The position numbers were made by a program, and so were the translations under genes. Source: Haloglomus litoreum (GTDB taxonomy: Archaea > Halobacteriota > Halobacteria > Halobacteriales > Haloarculaceae). Taken from it: 64,000 bases of DNA. The notes under the pieces were generated by a model. It saw only the letters and a list, made by a program, of their open reading frames with translations, was not told the origin of the DNA and ran no database searches. The stretch is taken from positions 682,001-746,000 of the forward strand of contig NZ_CP119988.1 in NCBI RefSeq assembly GCF_029338515.1, in the 5' to 3' direction. This document shows positions 48,055 through 56,262 of the stretch, piece by piece; positions within the stretch are counted from its first letter, which is position 1; each line of letters opens with the position of its first letter.

Positions 48055-49368
48055 TCAAGAGTCCTCCGCTTCTGATTCTAGCCGGGTTAATTCCGCCAGC
48101 GTCTCGCGCCGCGCCGCGAGCCGGGGTTCGCCGTGTTCCACGGCCACCACCGGAGGTCGCGGCCGGGAGTTGTAGTTGCTGGCCATCTCGTAGCCGTACG
48201 CCCCGGTGTTCCCGATGGCGAGCAGGTCGCCCCGCGACGGGTCCGGCAGCGGCCGGTTCCGGGCGAGCACGTCTGCGGTCTCGCAGACCGGCCCGGAGAC
48301 GTCACAGCCGACGGTGTCGCGCCGCGGGACGTCCGGCTCCAGGCTCCGTATCTCGTGGTAGGCGTCGTACATCGCCGGCCGGACGAGCGTGGTCATCCCG
48401 GCGTCGACGCCGACGACGGTGGTCTCCGGTGTCGGCTTCACGGTGTTGACGGTCGTGAGGAGGACGCCGGCGTCCGCGACGAAGTACCGACCCGGCTCGA
48501 TGGCGAGCTGTGGCGGTTCGGGGGCACTCCCGTCGCCGCCGGCCACGGAATCCCGCCACCCCTCGCCGTAGGCCTCGCGCGTCGCCTCGGCGACGGCGTC
48601 CAGGTCGAGTGGTGGCTCGTCCTCACGATAGGGAACGCCGAAGCCGCCGCCGACGGCGACGAAGTCGAGCGACTCGTCCACGTCGCCCGCGAGCGCGCCC
48701 ATCCGCCGGACGAGTTCGCGGTGCGCCGAGAGGTCGTCGCCGGAGATGCCGCTGCCGGCGTGGGCGTGGAGCCCGACGACCTCGAAGCCGTGCTCGAGCG
48801 CCCGCTCGACGACCTCCGCTGTTCGGTCGTAGGGGACGCCGAACTTCGGCTCCGCGCCGGTCGAGACTTTCGCGTGGTGGCCCGCCCCCACGCCCGGGTT
48901 CACGCGGACGCAGAGCCGGCCCTCGAACTCGCGCTCGGCGACCCGGTTCAGCGTATCCATCGCGCCCACGGTCAGGACCATCTCGTCCGCGGCATCCAGC
49001 CCGCAGACGTAATCGAGGTCCCGGGGCGGCGGGTTGACCGCGGTGTACCGGACCCGGCTCGCGGGGAAGCCGGCCGCCAGCGACCGCTGCACCTCACCCG
49101 CCGCAGCACACTCGGCCCCGACCCCGCGGTTCGCGAGCGTCTCGAGCACCGGCCGCGTGGTGTTGGCCTTCACCGCGTAGCTCAGGTCCGCGTCCGGGAA
49201 CGCCGACCGCAACCGCGAGGCGTTGGCCTTCACGCGGTCGAGGTCCTCGACATAGAGCGGCGTCTCGAACTCGTCGGCGAGGTCCCGGAGCGGCTCGGCC
49301 GGCCAGTCCGACAGGCGCCGGACGGCCGGATTATCCGTCGAGGCGGGCCAGCCCTCGCCGTCAGGCAT
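48055..49368 (-). CDS. lysA: Diaminopimelate decarboxylase
   Basis: A 437-residue PLP enzyme. The PLP lysine is in YAVKANTT. LHAHAGSGI, AVGGGFGVPY and IEPGRYFVADAG are fold-III decarboxylase motifs, and PVCETADVLARNR carries the catalytic Cys of the dimer partner. It makes lysine from meso-diaminopimelate. The ATG at 49368 is the likely start; an open frame continues upstream into repeat D, but that part is repeat sequence and not protein. Confidence 0.95.
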   Translation of the reverse strand: MPDGEGWPASTDNPAVRRLSDWPAEPLRDLADEFETPLYVEDLDRVKANASRLRSAFPDADLSYAVKANTTRPVLETLANRGVGAECAAAGEVQRSLAAGFPASRVRYTAVNPPPRDLDYVCGLDAADEMVLTVGAMDTLNRVAEREFEGRLCVRVNPGVGAGHHAKVSTGAEPKFGVPYDRTAEVVERALEHGFEVVGLHAHAGSGISGDDLSAHRELVRRMGALAGDVDESLDFVAVGGGFGVPYREDEPPLDLDAVAEATREAYGEGWRDSVAGGDGSAPEPPQLAIEPGRYFVADAGVLLTTVNTVKPTPETTVVGVDAGMTTLVRPAMYDAYHEIRSLEPDVPRRDTVGCDVSGPVCETADVLARNRPLPDPSRGDLLAIGNTGAYGYEMASNYNSRPRPPVVAVEHGEPRLAARRETLAELTRLESEAEDS

Positions 49369-49415
49369 CGCTCTCACCTCTCCAGCCAGTGATGTCGCCC
49401 GGTGCGACAGAAGAT

Positions 49416-49650
49416 ATCCTGGTGGACTGGAAGGGCGAGCGCTGTGAGCCGAGCGGAAGCGAGGCGAACGACGGAAGTCGCAGCCCGCGAAGGGAACGGA
49501 GCGACCGAGCAGGACCGTCTTCCGGACCTCGACGAAGCACGCCGACGCAAGCACTGCAGGCCGAGCGGAGCGAGGCCGAAGCGCGCACCGAGGCGCGCGA
49601 GTCGAGAGCGCGAGGGCTTCCGAGGAGTCGTCGGCTGTCGTCGCTGTTCC
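49416..49650. repeat. Dispersed repeat, copy D (solo right arm) inside the lysine gene cluster
   Basis: This fills most of the 309-nt gap between dapD and lysA. It reads ATCCTGGTGGACTGGAAGG, GGGCGAGCGC, GACGCAAGCACTGCAGG, GTCGAGAGCGCGAGGGCTTC and GGCTGTCGTCGCTGTT. This is the order of the right arms of copies B and C. The left arm and centre are missing. It separates two halves of an otherwise tight operon. Confidence 0.7.
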
Positions 49651-49677
49651 GTTCTCGTGATAGCATACGTACTTCTC

Positions 49678-50511
49678 TCAGTTGTCCCGCAGTGCGTCTT
49701 CCCGCTCGGTCGCCTCCAGCGTCGACTCCTCGACGTGGGTGGCCACGACGGCGGGCTTGTACGCGCCACCGTCGAACAGGTCGTGTTCGCCGACGCTGGA
49801 CTCGACGTAGCGGATGAACGCACGCCGCTCCGGCGGCAGCCGGCCGTAGATGACCTCCTCCTCGACGAGGTCGTAGACCGGGATCCGCGGCGTGAGCAGC
49901 GTGTTCTCGCCGACGACGCTGTTCTCACCGACCTCGAAGCCGGAGGTGACCCGACAGCCCGCGCCCAGCGAGACACCGTCCTCGACGACGACCGGCTCGG
50001 CCTCGACGGGTTCGAGGACGCCGCCGATGAGCGTGTTCGCGCCGAGTTTCACGTCGTGGCCGATCTGTGCACAGGAGCCGACCGTGTCACAGGAGTCGAC
50101 GAGCGTCCCGTCGCCGACGTACGCGCCGATGTTGACGAACGCGGGCGACATCATGATGGCGTCGGCACCGACGTAGGCGCCCCGGCGGACGACGGTGCCG
50201 GTCGGGGTGTTCCGGGTCCCGCGTTCGGGGAGGTCGCCGGTCTCGCGCAGCGGCAGCACGTCGTGGTAGGTGACGCCGCCGTGCTCGTAGGCCTGGATGT
50301 CGCGCAGGCCGAAGTTGAGCAGGATGCCGCGCTTGACCCACTCGTTCGCCTCCCAGCCGTCGTCGCCCGGTTCGGCCGCGCGGATCTCGCCCGCATCGAG
50401 CGCGTCGAGGAAGGCCTCCAGCGTGTCCAGTTCCTCGGTCCCGACCTCGTCGACGTTGCCAGCATCGTAGCGCTCGGCCAGTTCCGTCACGTCCGCTTCC
50501 AGCGTGCTCAT
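49678..50511 (-). CDS. dapD: Tetrahydrodipicolinate N-succinyltransferase
   Basis: A 277-residue left-handed beta-helix acyltransferase. The hexapeptide repeats begin at RGAYVGADAIMMSPAFVNIG and continue through GSCAQIGHDVKLGANTLIGG. EWVKRGILLNFGLRDIQAYE precedes the helix. It transfers succinyl-CoA to tetrahydrodipicolinate, showing the succinylase branch of lysine synthesis. Its start overlaps the dapB stop by 4 nt. Confidence 0.94.
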   Translation of the reverse strand: MSTLEADVTELAERYDAGNVDEVGTEELDTLEAFLDALDAGEIRAAEPGDDGWEANEWVKRGILLNFGLRDIQAYEHGGVTYHDVLPLRETGDLPERGTRNTPTGTVVRRGAYVGADAIMMSPAFVNIGAYVGDGTLVDSCDTVGSCAQIGHDVKLGANTLIGGVLEPVEAEPVVVEDGVSLGAGCRVTSGFEVGENSVVGENTLLTPRIPVYDLVEEEVIYGRLPPERRAFIRYVESSVGEHDLFDGGAYKPAVVATHVEESTLEATEREDALRDN

Positions 50512-51290
50512 ACGCCGTCGTCACCCCCGTCCCCGATAACGTCCCCGAACTCGTACCAGCCGGCCTCGCGCCCGGCGAGCCACTCGGCGGCGTCGACGGC
50601 GCCGGCGGCGAAGACGCCGCGGGACTCGGCACGGTGGGTGAGGCTCAGCACCTCGTCGTTGTCGGCGAACATGACCTCGTGCTCCCCGCGGACGGTGCCC
50701 GCGCGGCGGACGTGGACGCCCACCTGACCGGGTTCGCGCGGGTCCTCGCCCTCGCGGCCGTACGTGCGGTCGAGCGCGTCCTCGCGCGCGTCGTCGAGTT
50801 CGTCGAGCAGCGTGTTCGCGGTGCCGCTCGGCGCGTCGCGCTTCCCGTTGTGGTGGGTCTCCGTGAGTTCCACGTCGTAGTCCGGGAGCGCGGTCGCCGC
50901 CTCGCGAACGACGTTCAGGAGCGCCTGCACCCCCCTGGCGAAGTTGGAGGCCTTCAGCACGGGCACGGAGTCGGCGGCCTCGCGGAGCGCGGCGGTCCCC
51001 TCGCTGTTGAAGCCGGTCGTCCCGACGACCGCCGGGACGCCCGCCGCGGCGGCCGCCGAGAGGTACTCCGCGCTGGCGACAGGGACCGTGAAGTCGACGA
51101 GGACGGCGTCGCCGCTCGCCGCCGCCTCATCCAGGAGCGCGGGCAGGTCCTCGGCCGGCCGCAGGTCGGCTCCCGCGATGGTGCCCGAGGGCTCGCGCGA
51201 GACTGGCACCAGGTCGTGGCCGCGCTCGGCGACCTCGCGGGCGACCTCGCCGCCGGTCCGGCCGGTCGCACCGGTGACGACGACCCTCAT
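50508..51290 (-). CDS. dapB: 4-Hydroxy-tetrahydrodipicolinate reductase
   Basis: A 260-residue reductase. An N-terminal Rossmann motif (VVTGATGRTGGEVAREV) binds NAD(P)H. VDFTVP, VVGTTGF and the catalytic ETHHNGKRDAPSGTA follow. It makes tetrahydrodipicolinate in lysine synthesis. It overlaps dapA and dapD by 4 nt at each end, implying one translationally coupled unit. Confidence 0.95.
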   Translation of the reverse strand: MRVVVTGATGRTGGEVAREVAERGHDLVPVSREPSGTIAGADLRPAEDLPALLDEAAASGDAVLVDFTVPVASAEYLSAAAAAGVPAVVGTTGFNSEGTAALREAADSVPVLKASNFARGVQALLNVVREAATALPDYDVELTETHHNGKRDAPSGTANTLLDELDDAREDALDRTYGREGEDPREPGQVGVHVRRAGTVRGEHEVMFADNDEVLSLTHRAESRGVFAAGAVDAAEWLAGREAGWYEFGDVIGDGGDDGV

Positions 51291-52192
51291 GCTTCGGCGT
51301 CGGCCGCGGCGGCTTCGAGGTCGGCCAGCACCTCGCGGAGGTGGTCGCGGTTCGGCTCGCTCAGGTACGACAGCGGCGAGCGCATCGTCCGCGGGTGGTG
51401 GCCCCGCATCTCCATGGCCTCCTTGATGGGGATGGGGTTGGTCTCGACGAACAGCGCGCGGAACAGCGGCCCCAGTTCGTAGTGGAGTTCGCGGGCGCGG
51501 TCCATCTCGTCGGCGAGTGCGGCGTGGACCATCTCCACCGTGCGCTCGGGCTCGACGTTCGCGGCGACGCTGATACAGCCGGTGCCGCCGGTCGCGACGA
51601 CGGGCAGGGTCATCCCATCGTCGCCCGACAGGACGGTGAAGTTCTCCGTCCGCGTGCGCTCGATGACCTCGCAGATGCGGCCCATGTCGCCGCTGGCGGC
51701 CTTGTAGCCGACGACGTTCTCGTGCTCGGCGAGGTTGACCGCGGTCTCGACGGCGATGTTGCGCCCGGTCCGGCCGGGGACGTTGTAGATGATCTGCGGG
51801 AGGTCCACCTCGTCGGCGACGGTGCGGAAGTGGCGCTCCATCCCGGCCGGTTCGGGGATGTTGTAGTACGGCGAGATGAGCAGCAGCGCGTCGGCGCCCG
51901 CGGCGGCGGCGCGCCGGGAGAGGTCAAGCGCCTCGCGGGTGTTGTTCGAGCCGCTGCCCGCGATGACGGGCACGTCGTCGACGGCGTCGACGACCGCCTC
52001 GACGACCTCGATGTGCTCCTCGTGGGTCATCGTCGCGGACTCGCCGGTCGTCCCGACCGGGACGACGCCGTCGACGCCCGCCTCCTCCAGTCGTCGGGCG
52101 TTCTCGCGGAGTGTCTCGAAGTCGATGCTCTCGTCCTCGTGGAACGGCGTCGTCATCGCGGGGTAGACGCCGTCGAACGTGTCGTGGGTCAT
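51287..52192 (-). CDS. dapA: 4-Hydroxy-tetrahydrodipicolinate synthase
   Basis: A 301-residue TIM-barrel lyase. GVVPVGTTGESATMTHEEH, ISPYYNIPEPAGM, the Tyr in IIYNVPGRTGRN and the Schiff-base Lys in VVGYKAASGD are diagnostic. It condenses pyruvate with aspartate semialdehyde, the committed step of lysine synthesis. It is the first gene of the dap unit. Confidence 0.96.
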   Translation of the reverse strand: MTHDTFDGVYPAMTTPFHEDESIDFETLRENARRLEEAGVDGVVPVGTTGESATMTHEEHIEVVEAVVDAVDDVPVIAGSGSNNTREALDLSRRAAAAGADALLLISPYYNIPEPAGMERHFRTVADEVDLPQIIYNVPGRTGRNIAVETAVNLAEHENVVGYKAASGDMGRICEVIERTRTENFTVLSGDDGMTLPVVATGGTGCISVAANVEPERTVEMVHAALADEMDRARELHYELGPLFRALFVETNPIPIKEAMEMRGHHPRTMRSPLSYLSEPNRDHLREVLADLEAAAADAEA

Positions 52193-52361
52193 TGGTGTGG
52201 GGTGTGTCGTGGTTCGCGTGTCACGGGCCGGCGCGTCGTCGGGTGACGCGGTCGGCCGTGTGACCGTTCGTGGGGGAGCGTCGGAGTCGCTCCGGGAAGT
52301 ACGTTGGTAGTTCGTGCGACCGGAACCGGCCCGGGACGGGGTGCCAATCCGCCGCGAGCCG

Positions 52362-52463
52362 TCACTGGCGCTTCTTGCGCTTGCGCTTCCCGGTCGGCGA
52401 GAAGTGACGGGCGGCCGCGCCGCTCGGAGCCGTGTGGACCCGAGTGGACGCGCGCCGTCGCAT
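52362..52463 (-). CDS. Possible 33-residue basic protein
   Basis: The minus-strand frame from ATG 52463 codes for MRRRASTRVHTAPSG, then a tail ending GKRKRKKRQ. A CTAAG box about 27 nt upstream would make the ATG leaderless. Such a basic tail suits nucleic-acid or ribosome binding. No family is recognised, and a chance frame in GC-rich DNA cannot be excluded. If it is not real, 52193-52572 is an otherwise empty gap. Confidence 0.35.
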   Translation of the reverse strand: MRRRASTRVHTAPSGAAARHFSPTGKRKRKKRQ

Positions 52464-52572
52464 ACGCGAACCGTCCGGAGCCGAGAACTTAGCCGTTACG
52501 TCCTGTCGCCGGGGGCGGCGCGGGTGGCTCGCCGCACGGACGCCCGTGAGTGTCGGCACATGGACGCTTCAC

Positions 52573-53649
52573 CTACTCCGCCCGCGAGCACAGGTGCGCG
52601 AGCGCGGGATGGTCGATCTCCAGCCCGACGGCGGGGAGTGTATCACCGCCGGCCGCCCCGACGAGGCCGTCGATCCGGCCGCCCCGGATGACCGGCGGGT
52701 GGTCGTCGCCAGCCGCGGCGACTCGGAACGTGGGGCCGGTGTAGTACGGTTGCTCCGGAAGGTCGGATAGCGACACCGCGACCCGATCGGCCGTGTCGGG
52801 GTCGACAGCGTCGATGACGGTCCGGAACGCCTCGATCGACGCTGCGACGGCGTCGGAACCGGTCAGGTCCGCCAGCACGTCCAGGTCCTCTGCCCCGAGC
52901 CCCAGTAGTTCGGAGACCGTGTCCGCCTGGCCGTAGTTCATGCCGGCATCGACGAGCGCGTCGTGGTACGCCTCGGTGCCGGGGTCGTGGGTCGCCGTGG
53001 CCGACAGCGCGGCTGCCGTCTCGATCTCGCCGCCGAACGCGTCGAAGACCGCCGAGAGCACCCCACGGTGCGAGACGCGTACCGTCGCATCGTCCGGCCC
53101 CAGCCCGCATCCCGCGAGTACCGCCCCCGCGAGCGACAGCAGCTCGGCGTCGGAGGAGCCGCCCGAACCGACGCGGATGGCCGCCGTGCGGTGGAACTCG
53201 CGGCGGCCGTCCGGGCGGACGCCGGCGGCACGCCAGCAGGGCCCCGTCGCCCGCCATCGGGCCGACGACCCCAACCCGTCCGTGTCTTCGCGCGCAACCG
53301 CGCGGGCGAGGGTCCTGGTACGTTCCGGAACCAGTACCGTGGCGTCCCCGCCGCGTTCGCCGTCGCGGGCGCTCCCCACGTGGCTGTCGGCTTCGTGCTC
53401 CTCGTCGGCCGATACGTCCGCCGGGTCCACGATTCGGAGCAGCCCGTCGCGGTCCTGGGCGGCGTACCGGCTCGCGGGCGCCAGCGTCCGGGTGTCGACC
53501 GATCGGAACCCGTGCCGGCGCGTCACCGTCTCCACCGTCTGCCGGACGCCGCGTGCGTGCGTCGCCTCGCTCGCCTCCGTCGTGTCGAGGTCGGTCATGG
53601 CTATGTGGCGACGGGTCGTCCGGGGGTCCGCCCCGGGTTCGACCGTCAT
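52573..53649 (-). CDS. hisZ: HisZ-like class II aminoacyl-tRNA-synthetase paralogue
   Basis: A 358-residue protein resembling histidyl-tRNA synthetase without the anticodon-binding domain. Motif 2 is present as PCWRAAGVRPDGRREFHRTA. The end reads PYYTGPTFRVAAAG, GGRIDGLVGAAGG and PAVGLEID, as in HisZ, the regulatory subunit of ATP phosphoribosyltransferase in histidine synthesis. It may also have another function. The ATG at 53649 fits a TATA-like tract at 53672-53677; the next ATG (53598) would give 341 residues. It stands alone with no his gene beside it. Confidence 0.7.
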   Translation of the reverse strand: MTVEPGADPRTTRRHIAMTDLDTTEASEATHARGVRQTVETVTRRHGFRSVDTRTLAPASRYAAQDRDGLLRIVDPADVSADEEHEADSHVGSARDGERGGDATVLVPERTRTLARAVAREDTDGLGSSARWRATGPCWRAAGVRPDGRREFHRTAAIRVGSGGSSDAELLSLAGAVLAGCGLGPDDATVRVSHRGVLSAVFDAFGGEIETAAALSATATHDPGTEAYHDALVDAGMNYGQADTVSELLGLGAEDLDVLADLTGSDAVAASIEAFRTVIDAVDPDTADRVAVSLSDLPEQPYYTGPTFRVAAAGDDHPPVIRGGRIDGLVGAAGGDTLPAVGLEIDHPALAHLCSRAE

Positions 53650-53671
53650 CCGGGGACGCTCCCTCGACACG

Positions 53672-53677
53672 TAAAAA
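53672..53677 (-). promoter_or_regulatory. TATA-like box of the HisZ-like gene
   Basis: TTTTTA on the minus strand, about 25 nt upstream of the ATG at 53649. It supports the longer start for the HisZ-like protein. Confidence 0.5.
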
Positions 53678-53774
53678 GGAATACCCGAATCGGTTCGTCC
53701 CCCCTTCCCGGCCACTGGGCCCCGTCTGGCCGGTATATGCGTCCGACGGGCCGACAGCCACGTGTGAGCCAACC

Positions 53775-54275
53775 ATGACGACACGGAGAACGCTGATCCG
53801 GAGTCTGGGTGCAGTGACCGCCGTCGGCCTCGCCGGCTGTACGTCCGGCGACGGCAGCGACGGCGATACCGGCGGTGACGGTGGCGGCGGTGGTGATGGC
53901 GGCAGCGACGGCAGCGACGGCGGTAGCGGCGACGAGTGGGTGCAGACGGACACCGTCGACATGACCGACGAGCTGGTCTACGACCCGCCGAAGGTCGAGG
54001 TCGAGGCCGGCACGACGCTCACGTTCGAGAACGCCGGCAGTATCGGCCACACCGTGACCGCCTACGAGGACAAGATCCCCGACGGGGCGTCGTACTTCGC
54101 GTCGGGGGGCTACGACTCCGAGCAGGCCGCCAAGGACGCGTACAACGAGAACCAGGGCGGCAACGTCCCCGAGGGCGAGACCTACGAGGTCACGCTGGAG
54201 ACGACCGGGACGTACGAGTACTACTGCATCCCGCACGAGATGAACGGGATGGTCGGCGAGATCAAGGTGATCTGA
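53775..54275 (+). CDS. Halocyanin (blue copper lipoprotein)
   Basis: A 166-residue exported copper protein. A twin-arginine-type lipoprotein signal (TTRRTLIRSLG, LAGC with Cys22) and a Gly/Asp-rich linker precede the cupredoxin fold. The copper ligands are His92 in GHTVT, Cys151 and His154 in YYCIPHE, and a Met near 156-159. It carries electrons on the outside of the membrane. It lies 1 nt before nosZ, so it is the probable electron donor to nitrous oxide reductase. Confidence 0.92.
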   Translation: MTTRRTLIRSLGAVTAVGLAGCTSGDGSDGDTGGDGGGGGDGGSDGSDGGSGDEWVQTDTVDMTDELVYDPPKVEVEAGTTLTFENAGSIGHTVTAYEDKIPDGASYFASGGYDSEQAAKDAYNENQGGNVPEGETYEVTLETTGTYEYYCIPHEMNGMVGEIKVI

Positions 54276-54276
54276 G

Positions 54277-56244
54277 ATGTCCACCGACGAACTCCGCGAC
54301 CCGAACGAGGTGATCGAGGAGTACGAACAGCGGCTCGACGACGTGCTGGCGGAGGTCGACGAGCCGGTTCCCGGCACGGGCGAGGAGCCGGTGGTGTCGC
54401 TGGACCTGCCGAACCTGTCGCTGAACCGGCGGGACTTCATGAAGGCCGGCGCGGCCGCCGGCGCGATGGGGGCGCTGGCCGGCTGTTCGGACATGGCCCC
54501 GGGCGGTGGCGGCGGTGGCGGCGGCGCGAGCGGGTCGGCGCCCGACCACAGGGTCGCGCCGGGCGAGCACGACGAGTACTACGGCTTCTGGTCCGGTGGC
54601 CACTCCGGTGAGCTCCGTATCGTCGGCATCCCGTCGATGCGCGAGCTGACCCGCATCCCCGTGTTCAACACGGACTGTGCCACCGGCTACGGCTACACCG
54701 ACGGCTCGAAGGAGCTGCTGGAGGAAGGTGGCGACTACACCTGGGGTGACAACCACCACCCGAACCTCTCGGAGACGGACGGGGACTACGACGGGGAGTA
54801 CCTCTACGTCAACGACAAGGCCAACGGCCGCATCGCCCGGGTGAACCTGACGTACTTCGAGACGGACGCCATCACGGACGTCCCCAACATGCAGGCCGTC
54901 CACGGCTGCTGTGTCCTCTCCCCGGACACGAAGTACGTCCTCGGGAACGGGGAGTTCCGGGCACCGCTCCCCAACGACGGCCGCGACCTGGACGACCCCG
55001 ACGCGTACACGTCGCTGTTCGTCGCGGTCGACCCGGAGTCGATGGAGACGCAGTGGCAGGTGAAGGTCGACGGCAACCTCGACATCGTCGACAGCGGCAA
55101 GGAGGGCCGCTGGGCCATCGCCTCCGCGTACAACAGCGAGGAGGCGACCACCATCTCCGGGATGACGAAGGACGACCGCGACGACGTGAAGGCGTTCGAC
55201 ATCCCGGCCATCGAGCAGGCCGTCGAGAACGGCGACTACGAGGAGGTCAACGGCGTGCCGGTCGTCGACGGCACGAAGGAGAGCCCGCTCAACAGCGGTG
55301 ACCGGCCCGTCGTGAAGTACATCCCGACGCCGAAGAGCCCGCACTGTGTCGAGGTGGGGCCGAACGGCGACTACGCGTTCGTCGCCGGGAAGCTCTCGCC
55401 GACGGTGACGATGATCGACATCGGCGCGCTGAGCGAATCCTCGGACCCGTCCGAGGTCGTCGCCGGCCGGCCGAAGGTGGGCCTCGGGCCGCTCCACACC
55501 ACCTTCGACGGCAACGGCCACGCCTACACCTCGCTGTTCATCGACTCGCAGGTCGCGAAGTGGGACATCCAGGCCGCCGTCGACGCCGAGCCGGGCTCCG
55601 AGGACCCCGTGCTTGAGAAGCAGGACGTCCATTACAACCCTGGCCACATCCAGGCGCTGGAGGCGATGTCGACCGACCCGGACGGGGAGTGGCTGGTCTG
55701 TCTCAACAAGCTGTCCAAGGACCGGTTCCTGCCCGTCGGGCCGACGATGCCGGACAACGACCAGCTCATCCACATCGGCCAGGGCGAGACGTCGATGGAG
55801 CTGGTCGCCGACCACCCGGCGTACCCGGAGCCCCACGACTGCGTCTTCGCCCACCGCGACAAGATCGACGCCAGGAAGGTGTACGACCCGGCGGACTACG
55901 ACGAGGAGTTCGTCGAGGAGGGCGAGACCGGCGTCGAGCGGACCGGCGAGAACAGCGTCCACGTCAGGATGATCACCAAGCGGTCCGAGTACGGCCTCCC
56001 GGACTTCACGGTCCAGGAGGGCGACGAGGTGACCCTGACGGCGACCAACATCGAGAGCGTGCAGGACATCGTCCACGGCGTCGCCATCCCGGAGCACGAC
56101 ATCAACTTCGGGGTGCCGCCGCAGGACACCGAGGAGGTCACGTTCACGGCCGACGAGCCCGGTGTCTACTGGATCTACTGCACGTTCTTCTGCTCGGCGC
56201 TGCACCTGGAGATGCGCAGCCGGATGCTCGTCGAGCCCGCCTGA
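54277..56244 (+). CDS. nosZ: Nitrous-oxide reductase
   Basis: A 655-residue enzyme that reduces N2O to N2 outside the membrane. It has a Tat signal (LNRRDFMKAGAAAG). A beta-propeller carries the CuZ histidines (GDNHHPN, QAVHGCC, SPHCVEVGPNG, LHTTFDGNGHAY, YNPGHIQ, EPHDCVF). A C-terminal cupredoxin carries CuA ligands CTFFCSALHLEM (Cys635, Cys639, His643, Met646). A lipobox-like LAGC suggests anchoring. It is the second gene of the nos cluster. Confidence 0.97.
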   Translation: MSTDELRDPNEVIEEYEQRLDDVLAEVDEPVPGTGEEPVVSLDLPNLSLNRRDFMKAGAAAGAMGALAGCSDMAPGGGGGGGGASGSAPDHRVAPGEHDEYYGFWSGGHSGELRIVGIPSMRELTRIPVFNTDCATGYGYTDGSKELLEEGGDYTWGDNHHPNLSETDGDYDGEYLYVNDKANGRIARVNLTYFETDAITDVPNMQAVHGCCVLSPDTKYVLGNGEFRAPLPNDGRDLDDPDAYTSLFVAVDPESMETQWQVKVDGNLDIVDSGKEGRWAIASAYNSEEATTISGMTKDDRDDVKAFDIPAIEQAVENGDYEEVNGVPVVDGTKESPLNSGDRPVVKYIPTPKSPHCVEVGPNGDYAFVAGKLSPTVTMIDIGALSESSDPSEVVAGRPKVGLGPLHTTFDGNGHAYTSLFIDSQVAKWDIQAAVDAEPGSEDPVLEKQDVHYNPGHIQALEAMSTDPDGEWLVCLNKLSKDRFLPVGPTMPDNDQLIHIGQGETSMELVADHPAYPEPHDCVFAHRDKIDARKVYDPADYDEEFVEEGETGVERTGENSVHVRMITKRSEYGLPDFTVQEGDEVTLTATNIESVQDIVHGVAIPEHDINFGVPPQDTEEVTFTADEPGVYWIYCTFFCSALHLEMRSRMLVEPA

Positions 56245-56262
56245 ACACAGAGGTGACAACCC

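Noticed and set aside
49369-49554. Upstream extension of lysA
   Set aside because: It is repeat D sequence; the decarboxylase family begins after the ATG at 49368.
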